A stretch of 64,000 nucleotides of DNA from Actinomycetospora sp. TBRC 11914 (GCF_012933465.1 NZ_JABBND010000002.1:395055-459054); one strand, 5' to 3'; counted from the stretch's first letter, positions 53,665 to 62,994 are shown. Notes: a model not told the origin generated them from the sequence alone. Program-made: numbers and translations.

Positions 53665-54911
53665 GCGCGCCGACCCGCGGCCTCGGGGCCGGGCGCCACA
53701 TCGTCGCCGACGGGCGCCCGGCGTCGACCACCATGAGCGTCCACGAGCTGACGACGGCGGACGGTGCCACGGTGCGCGGGGTGCTGGCGACGGTGCCCGG
53801 TGCGCGCACGGTCGTGTGCCTCGGGCACCCGCGGCAGGACCTCACGCACCACCCGCTCGTGCCGGCCCTGCTCGCCGCGGGGGCGGCGGTGTGGACGCAG
53901 CACACCCGCTCGGTCAACAACGACCTCGCCCTCGTGCACGAGCAGGCCCTGCTCGACGTCGCCGCCGGGATGGTGTTCCTGCGCGAGCAGGGGTTCGACG
54001 CGATCGTCCCGCTGGGCCACTCGGGGGGCGGGACCCTGTTCGCCTACTACCTCGAGCAGGCGGCGCTCCCGGGGCCCGACCGCGTCGCGACCACCCCGGG
54101 TGGCCGGCCCACGAAGCTCGCGGACGCCGCGATGCCGGTAACCGACGGCGTCGTCTTCCTCGCCCCGCACCCCGGCCAGGGCCGGCTGCTGCTGGGCTGC
54201 ATCGACCCGTCGGTGTCCGACGAGCGCGACCCGCTGGCCGCGGTCGGAGAGCTGGACGCCTTCGACCCGGCCAACGGCTTCGCCGAGCCGCCGGCGAGCT
54301 CCTCGTACTCCGCCGAGTTCCTCGCCCGCTACCGGGCCGCCCAACGGGACCGGGTCGCCCGCCTCGACGCGACCGCCCGCGCCCTGGTGGCCCGCGCGGC
54401 GGAGGCCCGCGCCGCCCACCGGCGCACCGGCGACGCGGCCGACCGCCGCCGTGCGCTGGCCCCGCAGATCCTCACCGTCTACCGGACCGACGCCGACCCG
54501 CGCACCGTCGACCTCTCGATCGACCCGAGCGAGCGGCCCTACGGCTCGCTGTTCGGCGCCCGTCCCGACCTCATCAACTACGGCCAGGTCGGCTTCGGCC
54601 GGTTGACGACCCCGGAGGCGTGGCTCTCGACCTGGTCGGGGCTGTCGTCGTACGCCGACTTCGAGCGGTGTGCCCCGGGGGTGCGGGTGCCGACGCTGTT
54701 CGTCGAGCTGACCGGCGACCAGGCGGCCTTCCCGGAGGACTCCCGCCGGATGGTCGGGGCGCTCGGCGCCGCCGACCTCACGCACCTCGCCGTGCGCGGC
54801 ACCCACTTCGGCGGAGCGATCGCGCCGGGGGAGCCGACCGGCAACCAGCTCGCCGCCGGGCGGATCACCGGCTGGCTGGCCGAGCGGGTCGAGCTGGCCC
54901 CGCCGGGCTGA
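53661..54911 (+). CDS. Alpha/beta hydrolase
   Basis: 416 residues from a GTG overlapping the previous stop. Nucleophile elbow in PLGHSGGGTLFAYY, acid in FVELTGDQAAFPED, and His in VRGTHFGGAI. A ~100-residue insertion (from DERDPLAAVGEL to TVYRTDADPRTVD) forms a large cap domain, suggesting a bulky substrate. It may cleave a C-C bond or ester produced by the dioxygenase-like protein. It is the last gene of the unit and is followed by a strong hairpin. Confidence 0.83.
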   Translation: MSAPTRGLGAGRHIVADGRPASTTMSVHELTTADGATVRGVLATVPGARTVVCLGHPRQDLTHHPLVPALLAAGAAVWTQHTRSVNNDLALVHEQALLDVAAGMVFLREQGFDAIVPLGHSGGGTLFAYYLEQAALPGPDRVATTPGGRPTKLADAAMPVTDGVVFLAPHPGQGRLLLGCIDPSVSDERDPLAAVGELDAFDPANGFAEPPASSSYSAEFLARYRAAQRDRVARLDATARALVARAAEARAAHRRTGDAADRRRALAPQILTVYRTDADPRTVDLSIDPSERPYGSLFGARPDLINYGQVGFGRLTTPEAWLSTWSGLSSYADFERCAPGVRVPTLFVELTGDQAAFPEDSRRMVGALGAADLTHLAVRGTHFGGAIAPGEPTGNQLAAGRITGWLAERVELAPPG

Positions 54912-54927
54912 GTCCCGCGCGGACGGT

Positions 54928-54975
54928 ACGAACGGCCGGTTCGTGACCTTCTTCGGTCACGGATCGGCCGTTCGT
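54928..54975. terminator. Bidirectional hairpin terminator
   Basis: Outer arms ACGAACGGCCG (54928-54938) and CGGCCGTTCGT (54965-54975) and inner arms GTGACC/GGTCAC (54943-54948 region and 54955-54960) pair around TTCTTC. It lies between the convergent hydrolase and lipoprotein genes. Confidence 0.75.
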
Positions 54976-55000
54976 GCTCTCCGGGTGGGAGCGCCGCCGA

Positions 55001-55387
55001 TCAGGGCGCCGCGCAGACCGCGTCCTGGCCGGGCGCGCTGACGGTCTGCGTGGCCACGACCTGGCCGTCGACGCTGATGCGGCACGTGAGCCGGGAGTTC
55101 GGCGGCACCCCGACCAGCGACACCTGCATCTTGGGCTGGGGCGAGTAGCCCACCGGCATCGTCCGGTCGAACGGCACCGCGGCGAAGGTGATCTCCTGGT
55201 TGCTGCCCAGCTGCCCGACCGTCACGTAGCGGCCGAACGCGGTGCCGGCCGCCGAGGACGTGGCGGTGAACTGGATCGTGTGCTGCTCGCCGGGCGGCGG
55301 CGGGTCGCTCGAGCACGCCGCGGCCAGCAGGGCCACCGTCGCACCGGCGACCGCAGCCGCCGTCCGGACCCAGCCCCTGCGCCCCAT
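55001..55387 (-). CDS. Putative lipoprotein
   Basis: 128 residues, ATG at 55387. A signal peptide (MGRRGWVRTAAAVAGATVAL) ends in the lipobox LLAAAC; Cys25 would be acylated. A short Pro linker leads to a ~95-residue beta-rich domain with VSLVGVPPNSRLTCRISVDG and a final AVCAAP, so two cysteines may pair. It is reminiscent of the MmpS-like/small lipoprotein folds of actinobacteria, but I cannot assign a function. Confidence 0.8.
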   Translation of the reverse strand: MGRRGWVRTAAAVAGATVALLAAACSSDPPPPGEQHTIQFTATSSAAGTAFGRYVTVGQLGSNQEITFAAVPFDRTMPVGYSPQPKMQVSLVGVPPNSRLTCRISVDGQVVATQTVSAPGQDAVCAAP

Positions 55388-55588
55388 GCGCCCTCCCGGT
55401 GCGACGACCGGCGGCCCCCGCCGGTGTGAGCGGATCGTAGGGCACCGTGCCGCGGCGCCTGGCGCGTGCCCGGGGTGGCGCCCGGAGTCGCGTTGGGGGG
55501 CTTCCGTCCGGGCCCGGAGGTGACATCATCGTGAGCCGATGGTGCCCAAACCGGGCAGACGGGTGACAACGGGCGGGGGAGCGAGCGC

Positions 55589-57085
55589 GTGGGGCAGCTC
55601 TACATCGACGGAGCGTGGGCCGACGCGGCCGAGGGCGGCACGCGCGAAATCCGGTCCCCGGCGGACGGTCACCTCGTCGCGGAGGTCAGCGAGGCGACCG
55701 CGAAGGACACCGAGCGCGCGATCGGCGCCGCCCGCGCCGCCTTCGACGACGGCCGCTGGTCGAACGTCCCGGCGGCCGAGCGCGGGCTGCTGCTCCTGCG
55801 CGTCGCGGACCTGCTCCAGCGCGACCGCGACCGGCTCGCGCGGGCCGAGACCGACGACACGGGCAAGCGGGTCGTCGAGTCCGAGATCGACATGGACGAC
55901 ATCACGAACTGCTTCCGCTGGTTCGGGCACCTCGCGGCCGCCGCCGACGGCCGGCTGGTCGAGACCGGGGTGCCGGACGCGCGGAGCAAGGTCGTCCACG
56001 AGCCCGTCGGCGTGTGCTCGCTGATCACCCCGTGGAACTACCCGCTGCTGCAGACGGCGTGGAAGGTCGCCCCCGCGCTCGGGGCCGGCTGCACGTTCGT
56101 CCTCAAGCCGAGCGAGCTGACCCCGCACACCGCGATCATCCTCATGGAGCTGCTCGCCGAGGCCGGGGTCCCCGACGGCGTCGCCAACCTCGTCCTGGGT
56201 GCGGGGGCGACGGCGGGCGGCCCGCTGTCGACCGACCCGCGCGTCGACCTCGTCAGCTTCACCGGCGGCCTCGCCACCGGGAAGGTCCTCATGGCGAACG
56301 CGGCGGCCACGGTGAAGAAGGTCGCGCTCGAGCTCGGCGGGAAGAACCCGTTCGTCTGCTTCGCCGACGCGGACCACGAGACCGCGGTGGACAACATCCT
56401 CACCGGGATCTTCCTCCACTCCGGGCAGGTGTGCTCGGCCGGCGCGCGCCTCGTCGTCGAGGAGACCGCCCACGACCGGATCGTCGACGACCTCGTCGAG
56501 CGCGCGCGGCGGATCCGCCTCGGCGGGCCGGACGAGGAGGGCACCGAGACCGGTGCGCTGATCTCGGAGGCGCACCGCGACAAGGTCGAGGCCTACGTGG
56601 CGCGCGGGGTCGCCGAGGGGGCGGTGCTGCGCTGCGGCGGGGAGCGGCCCACCGAGGAGCGGCTCGCGAACGGCTGGTTCTACCCGCCGACGATCCTCGA
56701 CCGCTGCACGCGGGACATGTCCGTGGTGCACGACGAGTCGTTCGGCCCGGTGCTGACCGTCGAGACCTTCACCGACCTCGACGAGGCCGTGGCGATCGGC
56801 AACGACACCGAGTACGGGCTGTCCGGTGCGGTGTTCTCCGCCGACACCGGCGTGTGCGAGGAGGTCGCCGCGCGCCTCCGGCACGGCACCGTCTGGATCA
56901 ACGACTTCGGCCCGTACGTCCCCGCCGCCGAGTGGGGCGGCTACGGCCACTCCGGCGTCGGGCGCGAGCTCGGCCGGGCGGGCCTGGCCGAGTACCAGGA
57001 GACCAAGCACATCTGGACCAACACCCGGCCCGGACCGACCGGGTGGTTCCCCTCATCGACTTCCACACCAGGGAGTGGTTCATGA
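55589..57085 (+). CDS. Aldehyde dehydrogenase, betaine-aldehyde-dehydrogenase-like
   Basis: 498 residues from a GTG at 55589. NAD-dependent ALDH: TPWNYPLLQTAWKVAPALGAG, the cofactor motif FTGGLATGK (family FTGS...G), the general-base Glu in LELGGKNPFV and catalytic Cys in HSGQVCSAGARL. The C-terminus GVGRELGRAGLAEYQETKHIW is typical of betaine- and gamma-aminobutyraldehyde dehydrogenases. With the choline-dehydrogenase-like gene two places downstream it probably makes glycine betaine from choline. The final ~14 residues appear to be a frame extension. It overlaps the permease start (ATGA). Confidence 0.88.
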   Translation: MGQLYIDGAWADAAEGGTREIRSPADGHLVAEVSEATAKDTERAIGAARAAFDDGRWSNVPAAERGLLLLRVADLLQRDRDRLARAETDDTGKRVVESEIDMDDITNCFRWFGHLAAAADGRLVETGVPDARSKVVHEPVGVCSLITPWNYPLLQTAWKVAPALGAGCTFVLKPSELTPHTAIILMELLAEAGVPDGVANLVLGAGATAGGPLSTDPRVDLVSFTGGLATGKVLMANAAATVKKVALELGGKNPFVCFADADHETAVDNILTGIFLHSGQVCSAGARLVVEETAHDRIVDDLVERARRIRLGGPDEEGTETGALISEAHRDKVEAYVARGVAEGAVLRCGGERPTEERLANGWFYPPTILDRCTRDMSVVHDESFGPVLTVETFTDLDEAVAIGNDTEYGLSGAVFSADTGVCEEVAARLRHGTVWINDFGPYVPAAEWGGYGHSGVGRELGRAGLAEYQETKHIWTNTRPGPTGWFPSSTSTPGSGS

Positions 57086-58641
57086 GCTCGAGCCACGAGA
57101 AGGCACATCCGCAGGCGAGCGCCACCGACGCCGAGGACATCGACGAGTTCGGCTACCGACCGAGCCTCGTCCGCTCGCTCGGCAGCTTCCACACCTTCGC
57201 CGCGGGGATCAGCTACATCTCGATCCTCACCGGCACGTTCCAGCTGTTCTACCTCGGGCTCGGCACGGGAGGCCCGGCGTACTGGTGGTCGTGGCCGCTG
57301 GTGTTCGTCGGGCAGCTCATGGTCGCGCTGTGCTTCTGCGAGCTCGCCGCCCGCTTCCCGGTGGCGGGGTCGATCTACAACTGGAGCAAGCGGCTCTCGC
57401 ACCACGGCGTCTCGTGGCTGGCCGGGTGGACGATGCTCACGGCGTCGATCGTGTCGATCGCCGCGGTGGCCCTCGCCCTGCAGGCGACGCTGCCGCAGAT
57501 CTGGTCGGGCTTCCAGTTCATCCCCGCGGAAGCCACCAACTCCGAGGCGCTGAACGGCGTCATCCTGGCCGCGGCCCTCATCGTGTTCACCACGCTGATC
57601 AACGCGTTCGGCACCAAGCTCATGGCCCAGATCAACTCGACCGGGGTGTTCATCGAGCTGATCGCCGCATGCGTCCTGATCGTCCTGCTGGCGATCAACA
57701 TCGTGCGCGGACCACAGATCGTGCTCAGCACGGGCGGCATCGACACCAGCGGGAGGCCGCTCGGCTACGCCGGGGCCTTCCTCGTGGCCATGTTCGCCTC
57801 GCTCTACGTGATGTACGGCTTCGACACGGCGAGCTCGCTGGCCGAGGAGTCGCACGACCCGCGGCGCAACGCCCCCAAGGCCATCCTGCGCGCGCTCTTC
57901 TTCTCCTTCCTGCTCGGCGGGCTCATCCTGCTGTTCGCGATCATGTCGGCGCCGGACCTCGCCGATCCCGCCTTCAGCCAGCTCGGCGGCCTGCAGGCGC
58001 TGGTCCTCGCCGTCCTCGGCCGGGGCGGCGGCACCGTGATCCTCATCGCCGTCGCGGTGGCCGTCGTGGTCTGCGCGCTCGCCGTGCACGCCGCCGCGAT
58101 CCGCCTGGCGTTCGCGATGAGCCGGGACAACAACCTGCCCGCCGGCTCGAAGCTGTGCACGATCAGCCCGCGGTTCGGTACCCCGGTCGTCTCGTCGGTG
58201 ACGATCGGGGTCATCGCGATCGTGCTGCTGCTCGTGACCTTCAGCCCGCAGATCTACACCGTGGTCACCTCCATCGCGATCATCATGATCTACACGGCGT
58301 ACCTGCTCGTGACGGTGCCGATGCTCGTCCAGCGCCTGCGAGGGACCTGGCACCCCCGGCCCGACGGGTTCTCGCTGGGGCGGTGGGGCCTGCCGGTGAA
58401 CATCCTCGCGATCCTCTGGGGCGGGGCGATGACCGTGAACCTCGCCTGGCCGCGGCGGGAGATCTACAACGCCTCCGAGCCGTTCCACTGGTACCTGCAA
58501 TGGGGCGGTGTGCTGCTGCCCGGAATCATCCTCGGCGCGGGGTTCGCCTATTACTGGACCGTGCAGCGCCACAAGACCGGCGTCGTCGCTGAGCACGCGC
58601 GCGTCGGGACACCCATCGACGAGCCCGTCCAGGAGGCGTGA
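57082..58641 (+). CDS. APC-family amino acid/amine permease
   Basis: 519 residues, ATG at 57082 (GGGAG upstream). About 12 membrane helices. The first helix region is SLGSFHTFAAGISYISILTG, with the APC-typical unwound GISYIS stretch. MYGFDTASSLAEESHDPRRNAPKA is the conserved cytoplasmic loop. Eukaryotic and bacterial members of this branch carry GABA or choline-like amines. Between an ALDH and a choline oxidase it presumably imports the quaternary amine substrate. Confidence 0.88.
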   Translation: MSSSHEKAHPQASATDAEDIDEFGYRPSLVRSLGSFHTFAAGISYISILTGTFQLFYLGLGTGGPAYWWSWPLVFVGQLMVALCFCELAARFPVAGSIYNWSKRLSHHGVSWLAGWTMLTASIVSIAAVALALQATLPQIWSGFQFIPAEATNSEALNGVILAAALIVFTTLINAFGTKLMAQINSTGVFIELIAACVLIVLLAINIVRGPQIVLSTGGIDTSGRPLGYAGAFLVAMFASLYVMYGFDTASSLAEESHDPRRNAPKAILRALFFSFLLGGLILLFAIMSAPDLADPAFSQLGGLQALVLAVLGRGGGTVILIAVAVAVVVCALAVHAAAIRLAFAMSRDNNLPAGSKLCTISPRFGTPVVSSVTIGVIAIVLLLVTFSPQIYTVVTSIAIIMIYTAYLLVTVPMLVQRLRGTWHPRPDGFSLGRWGLPVNILAILWGGAMTVNLAWPRREIYNASEPFHWYLQWGGVLLPGIILGAGFAYYWTVQRHKTGVVAEHARVGTPIDEPVQEA

Positions 58642-60212
58642 TGGCCGAGAACGAATTCGACTACGTCGTCGTGGGCGGCGGCACCGCCGGGTGTGCCGTG
58701 GCGTCCCGGCTCTCCGAGGACCCCGACGTCACGGTGTGCCTCGTCGAGGCGGGCCCGTCGGACGTCGGCGACGACGCGATCCTCGACCTGTCCCGCTGGA
58801 TGGAGCTGCTCGAGTCCGGCTACGACTGGGACTACCCGATCGAGCCGCAGGAGTTCGGCAACTCGTTCATGCGCCACGCCCGGGCCAAGGTGCTCGGCGG
58901 GTGCTCGTCACACAACTCGGCGATCGCGTTCTGGGCGCCGCGGGAGAACCTCGACGACTGGGCGGCGTCGGGGGCCACCGGCTGGTCCGCCGACGAGTGC
59001 TACTCCTTCTACCGCAAGCTCGAGACCGCGCTCGACGGCGGCGAGCACGCCGAGGCCCCGGGCCGCGGCACCGACGGCCCGGTGACGATCCGCTCGATCG
59101 CCCCGCGCGACCCGTGCGGGCGGGCGCTGCTCGAGGCGTGCGAGCAGGTCGGACTGCCGGTGACGCCGTTCAACACCGGCCGCACCGTGCTGCGCGGGTC
59201 CAACTGGTTCCAGGTCAACGCCAACCCCGACGGGTCCCGCAGCTCGGCGTCGGCGGCGTACATCCACCCGAACCTGGGGCGGTCGAACCTCACCGTCCTC
59301 ACCGGGTACCGCGCCGAGCGCCTGACCTTCGACGACTCCGGGGCGCGGCCGCGCGCCACCGGCGTCGCGCTGCGCACCCCGGACACCCGCTGGACGGTCG
59401 AGGTCACGGCGCGCCGCGAGACGATCCTGTCCGCCGGCGCCATCGACGGGCCGAAGCTGCTGATGCTCTCGGGCATCGGCCCGGCCGACCACCTGCGCAG
59501 CGTGGGCATCGACGTCCGCGTCGACGCGCCCGGGGTGGGCGAGAACCTGCAGGACCACCCCGAGGGCCTCGTCCAGTGGGAGGCCCTGCAGACCATGCCC
59601 ACCGAGTCGGTGCAGTGGTGGGAGATCGGCATCTTCGCCGGCGCCGAGGGCCGCACGACACCCGACCTGATGTTCCACTACGGGTCGGTGCCGTTCGACC
59701 TCAACCTGCTGCGCTGGGGCTACCCGTCGTCGGAGAACACGTTCTGCCTGACGCCGAACGTGACCGGCGCGCAGTCGAAGGGCACCGTCCGGCTGCGCAC
59801 CCGCGACTTCCGCGACAAGCCCGCCGTCGACCCCCGCTACTTCACCCATGAGCACGACCGCGAGGTCATGATCCGCGGCGTCCGCGTCGCCCGCGAGATC
59901 GCGGCGGCGCCCGCGCTCAAGGAGTGGGTGGGCAAGGAGCAGGCCCCCGGGGAGGACGCCCAGACCGACGAGGAGATCTTCGACTACATCCGGAAGACCC
60001 ACAACACCGTCTACCACCCGTCCTGCACGGTGAAGATGGGTGCCGACGACGACCCGCTCGCGCCGGTCACGCCGACGCTGAAGCTGCGGGGCGTGGACGG
60101 GCTGCGGGTCGCCGACGGGTCGGTGATGCCGGACCTCATCACGGTCAACCCGTGCATCACGACGATGATGATCGGCGAGCGCTGCGCGGACTTCATCCGT
60201 CGCGGCGTCTGA
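58641..60212 (+). CDS. GMC oxidoreductase, choline-dehydrogenase-like
   Basis: 523 residues, ATG at 58641 with AGGAGG upstream. Flavoenzyme of the glucose-methanol-choline family: FAD motif YVVVGGGTAGCAVASRLSED, KVLGGCSSHNSAIAFWAP (GMC signature 1), SAGAIDGPKLLMLSGIGP (signature 2), and the catalytic His in YHPSCTVKMG followed by VMPDLITVNPCITTMMIGE. The GGCSSHN and YHPSCTVKMG elements match choline dehydrogenases/oxidases. It would oxidise choline to betaine aldehyde for the upstream ALDH. Confidence 0.9.
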   Translation: MAENEFDYVVVGGGTAGCAVASRLSEDPDVTVCLVEAGPSDVGDDAILDLSRWMELLESGYDWDYPIEPQEFGNSFMRHARAKVLGGCSSHNSAIAFWAPRENLDDWAASGATGWSADECYSFYRKLETALDGGEHAEAPGRGTDGPVTIRSIAPRDPCGRALLEACEQVGLPVTPFNTGRTVLRGSNWFQVNANPDGSRSSASAAYIHPNLGRSNLTVLTGYRAERLTFDDSGARPRATGVALRTPDTRWTVEVTARRETILSAGAIDGPKLLMLSGIGPADHLRSVGIDVRVDAPGVGENLQDHPEGLVQWEALQTMPTESVQWWEIGIFAGAEGRTTPDLMFHYGSVPFDLNLLRWGYPSSENTFCLTPNVTGAQSKGTVRLRTRDFRDKPAVDPRYFTHEHDREVMIRGVRVAREIAAAPALKEWVGKEQAPGEDAQTDEEIFDYIRKTHNTVYHPSCTVKMGADDDPLAPVTPTLKLRGVDGLRVADGSVMPDLITVNPCITTMMIGERCADFIRRGV

Positions 60213-60295
60213 CCGGGCCTGCCCGTCCGGCGGGGCGGGCTCCCGGCCCGCGGTTGATCACCCCTAGGGTCGCCCCTGCGGGAGAGGGGGCTGGC

Positions 60296-61147
60296 GTGGG
60301 CTCGGACGTGATCGACGGCGTGGTGGACACCGGCCGCTACCCCCTCGACCATCCCGGAGCACCGGGATGGTCGAGGACCGTCGGCCGGGCCCGGGAGGAG
60401 CTGCGTGCCCTCGGGGCGACGGTGCTGCGCGACGTGGTGCGCCCGGAGCTGCGGGACCGGTTGCGGGCCGAGGGCGACGCCGTCGCGCCCGACGCACACA
60501 CCGCGTCCGCCCGGGTGAACGTCTACAACACCGACCCGGACCCGACGCTGCCCGCCACCCACCCGGCGCGCGTCGCCCTGACCCGGCGCAACGCGTTCGT
60601 GGCCCGCGACCGGATCCCGGCCGACCACCTGGTCCAGCGGCTCTACGCGCACGCCGGGTTCCGACGCCTGCTGGCCGCGTGCTTCGAGCTCGACGACGTC
60701 CACCCGCTCGCCGACCCGTACTCCGGGCTGACCCTCAACGTCGTCGCGCCCGGGGACGACCACCCCTGGCACTTCGACACCAACGAGATCGCCGTCAGCC
60801 TGCTCACCCGGGAGCCCGAGGCCGGCGGGACCTTCGAGTTCTGCCCGGGGATCCGGGCGCCCGGCGACGAGAACCTCGCCGGGGTGCGGGCGGTGCTCGA
60901 CGGCGACCGGACCCCCGTCCGCTCCCTCGAGCTGAGGCCCGGCGACCTGCAGCTCTTCCGCGGCCGGTTCGCGCTGCACCGGGTCACCCCGGTGGCCGGC
61001 GCCTCCGCGCGGCACACCGCGATCTTCGCCTACAGCGACCGGCCCGGGGTGATCGGTTCCCCGACCCGGACCCGCCAGCTCTTCGGCCGCGTCGACGCCC
61101 TGCACCTGGGCGCGGCGTCGGTGCGCTCCGACACGCTGCTCGACTGA
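60296..61147 (+). CDS. 2-oxoglutarate/Fe(II)-type dioxygenase (HalD/ArpA-like)
   Basis: 283 residues from a GTG at 60296 with GGGAGAGGGG upstream. Double-stranded beta-helix with the facial triad visible: His159 and Asp161 in HPWHFDTNEIAVSLL, distal His228 in FALHRVTPV, and the cosubstrate Arg239 in ASARHTAIFAYSDRP. It probably hydroxylates a small amine or amino acid. In this operon that could be betaine- or carnitine-like, but the substrate cannot be read. A perfect 15-bp stem lies within codons ~16-27. Confidence 0.83.
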   Translation: MGSDVIDGVVDTGRYPLDHPGAPGWSRTVGRAREELRALGATVLRDVVRPELRDRLRAEGDAVAPDAHTASARVNVYNTDPDPTLPATHPARVALTRRNAFVARDRIPADHLVQRLYAHAGFRRLLAACFELDDVHPLADPYSGLTLNVVAPGDDHPWHFDTNEIAVSLLTREPEAGGTFEFCPGIRAPGDENLAGVRAVLDGDRTPVRSLELRPGDLQLFRGRFALHRVTPVAGASARHTAIFAYSDRPGVIGSPTRTRQLFGRVDALHLGAASVRSDTLLD

Positions 61148-61173
61148 CCCCGCCCCCGACCCCCGAGGACACC

Positions 61174-62994
61174 ATGAGCGACGCTGCCGGACCCGGCACG
61201 CTCGGCACCTTCGACGCCGAGGACGACCTGCCCCGCGTGCCCGTGCCGACCCTGGCCGCGAGCGCCGAGGGTTTCCTCGAGTGGTCCGCCCCGCTGCTCG
61301 ACGCCGAACAGCTCCGCGAGACCCGCGCGGCGGCCGAGGAGCTCCTGCGCCCCGACGGGCCCGGCCCGGTGCTGCAGGCCGCGCTGGAGGACTACGACGC
61401 GGCGCCGACCACCCACAGCTGGCTCGACGACTTCTGGGAGTCCCGCTACCTCGGCCGGCGCGACCGCATCGCCCTCAACGCCAACTTCTTCTTCCTCTTC
61501 GAGGCGCCGACCGACCCCGCCGAGCAGGACCAGGCCGGCCGGGCGGCCGCGCTCGTGCTGGGCGCCCTGGACCACAAGCACCGGGTCGACACCGGGACGC
61601 TCCCGCCGGCCACCCGCCGCGGCGCGCCGATGACGATGGAGCAGCACAAGTTCCTGTTCTCGGCCACCCGCATCCCCGGCGAGGCGCAGGACACCGCCCG
61701 CACGCCCTGGACCGAGGACTGGCCGGGCCCCTCGACCGAGCGGCACGTCGTCGTGCTCGTCCGCGGGCACGCGTTCCGGCTCGACGTGCTCGGCCCGGAC
61801 GGCGCGCCGCACACCGCCGCGGAGATCGCCGAGGCGCTGCGGTCGCTGCGGGCGGGGGTCGACGCGCCCGGGCCCGGCGTCGGGGCGCTCACCACGAAGG
61901 CCCGCGCGGCGTGGGCGACGAGCCGGCAGGCCCTGCGCGACGAGCACCCGGACAACGCGGCCGCCCTCGAGGACATCGAGACGGCGCTCTTCTGCGTCGC
62001 GCTCGAGGACGTCGCGCCCACCGAGGACCTCGCCCGCGGCAAGCAGCTGCTCGCCGGGGACAGCGGCAACCGCTGGTTCGACAAGGCCGTCACGTTCGTC
62101 GTCTTCGCCGACGGGGCGGCGGGCATCAACACCGAGCACTGCCGGCTGGACGGCACGACGGTCCTGGCCCTGGTGGACGGGATCTTCGCGGAGACCACGG
62201 CGGCCCACGCCGAGCGGCTGGGCGCCCGGTCGCAGGGCGAGCCGGCCGCGCGGGAGCTGTCGTTCGTCCTCACCGACGAGCGGGCCGCCGACGTCCGGGA
62301 CGCCGCACACGACTTCACCGCCTTCGCGGACGCGGTGGCCACCCAGGTGGTCGCGTTCGACCAGCACGGCAGCGACCGGGCGAAGCAGCTCGGCGTCTCA
62401 CCGGACGCGTTCGCGCAGCTGGCCTACCAGCTCGCGCACCGGCGGGCGAAGGGCTTCACCGGGGCGACCTACGAGTCGATCGCGACCCTGCAGTTCCACC
62501 ACGGGCGCACCGAGGCGATGCGGGTGGTGACCCCGGAGATCCTCGCGTTCGTCGCCGCGATGGACGACCCGGAGGCCGACCCTGATACCCGCCGCGCCGC
62601 CTTCGAGGCGGCCGCGCAGGCCCACGGCCAGCGGGCCCGGGCGTGCCAGGCGGGCCAGGCCCCCGAGCAGCACCTGTGGGAGCTCTCGCTCATCCAGCAG
62701 CGCCGCGGGGCCGAGCTCGGCGCGACGGAGCCGCTCGCCGTCGTCGACTCCCCGGGCTGGCGCGTCATGCGCGACGACTACCTGTCGACCAGCTCGGCCC
62801 CCTCCGTGAACGTGCGGCTCTTCGGGTTCGGGTCCACGAGCACGCACTGCATCGGCGTCGCCTACGTCCTGCTGCCCGACCGCTGGATCGTGCACCTGAG
62901 CACCCCCGCCGAGGTGGGGGAGGAGATGGAGCGGTTCGCCTCGGAGCTGCGCCGGGCCGTCGACGAGCTGACGGCGCTGCTCTCGGGCCGGTGA
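61174..62994 (+). CDS. Carnitine/choline O-acyltransferase
   Basis: 606 residues, ATG at 61174, 26 nt after the dioxygenase. The whole chain follows the carnitine acyltransferase family: WLDDFWESRYLGRRDRIALN, MTMEQHKFLFSATRIPG, FDKAVTFVVFADGAAG, catalytic His in NTEHCRLDGTT (about residue 322), LGVSPDAFAQLAYQLAHRR, TYESIATLQFHHGRTEAMR, and an S-T-S-S motif (about 538-541) matching the family's STSQ. The family moves acyl groups between CoA and carnitine or choline and is best known from eukaryotes. The neighbours favour a choline- or carnitine-type acceptor. Confidence 0.88.
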   Translation: MSDAAGPGTLGTFDAEDDLPRVPVPTLAASAEGFLEWSAPLLDAEQLRETRAAAEELLRPDGPGPVLQAALEDYDAAPTTHSWLDDFWESRYLGRRDRIALNANFFFLFEAPTDPAEQDQAGRAAALVLGALDHKHRVDTGTLPPATRRGAPMTMEQHKFLFSATRIPGEAQDTARTPWTEDWPGPSTERHVVVLVRGHAFRLDVLGPDGAPHTAAEIAEALRSLRAGVDAPGPGVGALTTKARAAWATSRQALRDEHPDNAAALEDIETALFCVALEDVAPTEDLARGKQLLAGDSGNRWFDKAVTFVVFADGAAGINTEHCRLDGTTVLALVDGIFAETTAAHAERLGARSQGEPAARELSFVLTDERAADVRDAAHDFTAFADAVATQVVAFDQHGSDRAKQLGVSPDAFAQLAYQLAHRRAKGFTGATYESIATLQFHHGRTEAMRVVTPEILAFVAAMDDPEADPDTRRAAFEAAAQAHGQRARACQAGQAPEQHLWELSLIQQRRGAELGATEPLAVVDSPGWRVMRDDYLSTSSAPSVNVRLFGFGSTSTHCIGVAYVLLPDRWIVHLSTPAEVGEEMERFASELRRAVDELTALLSGR

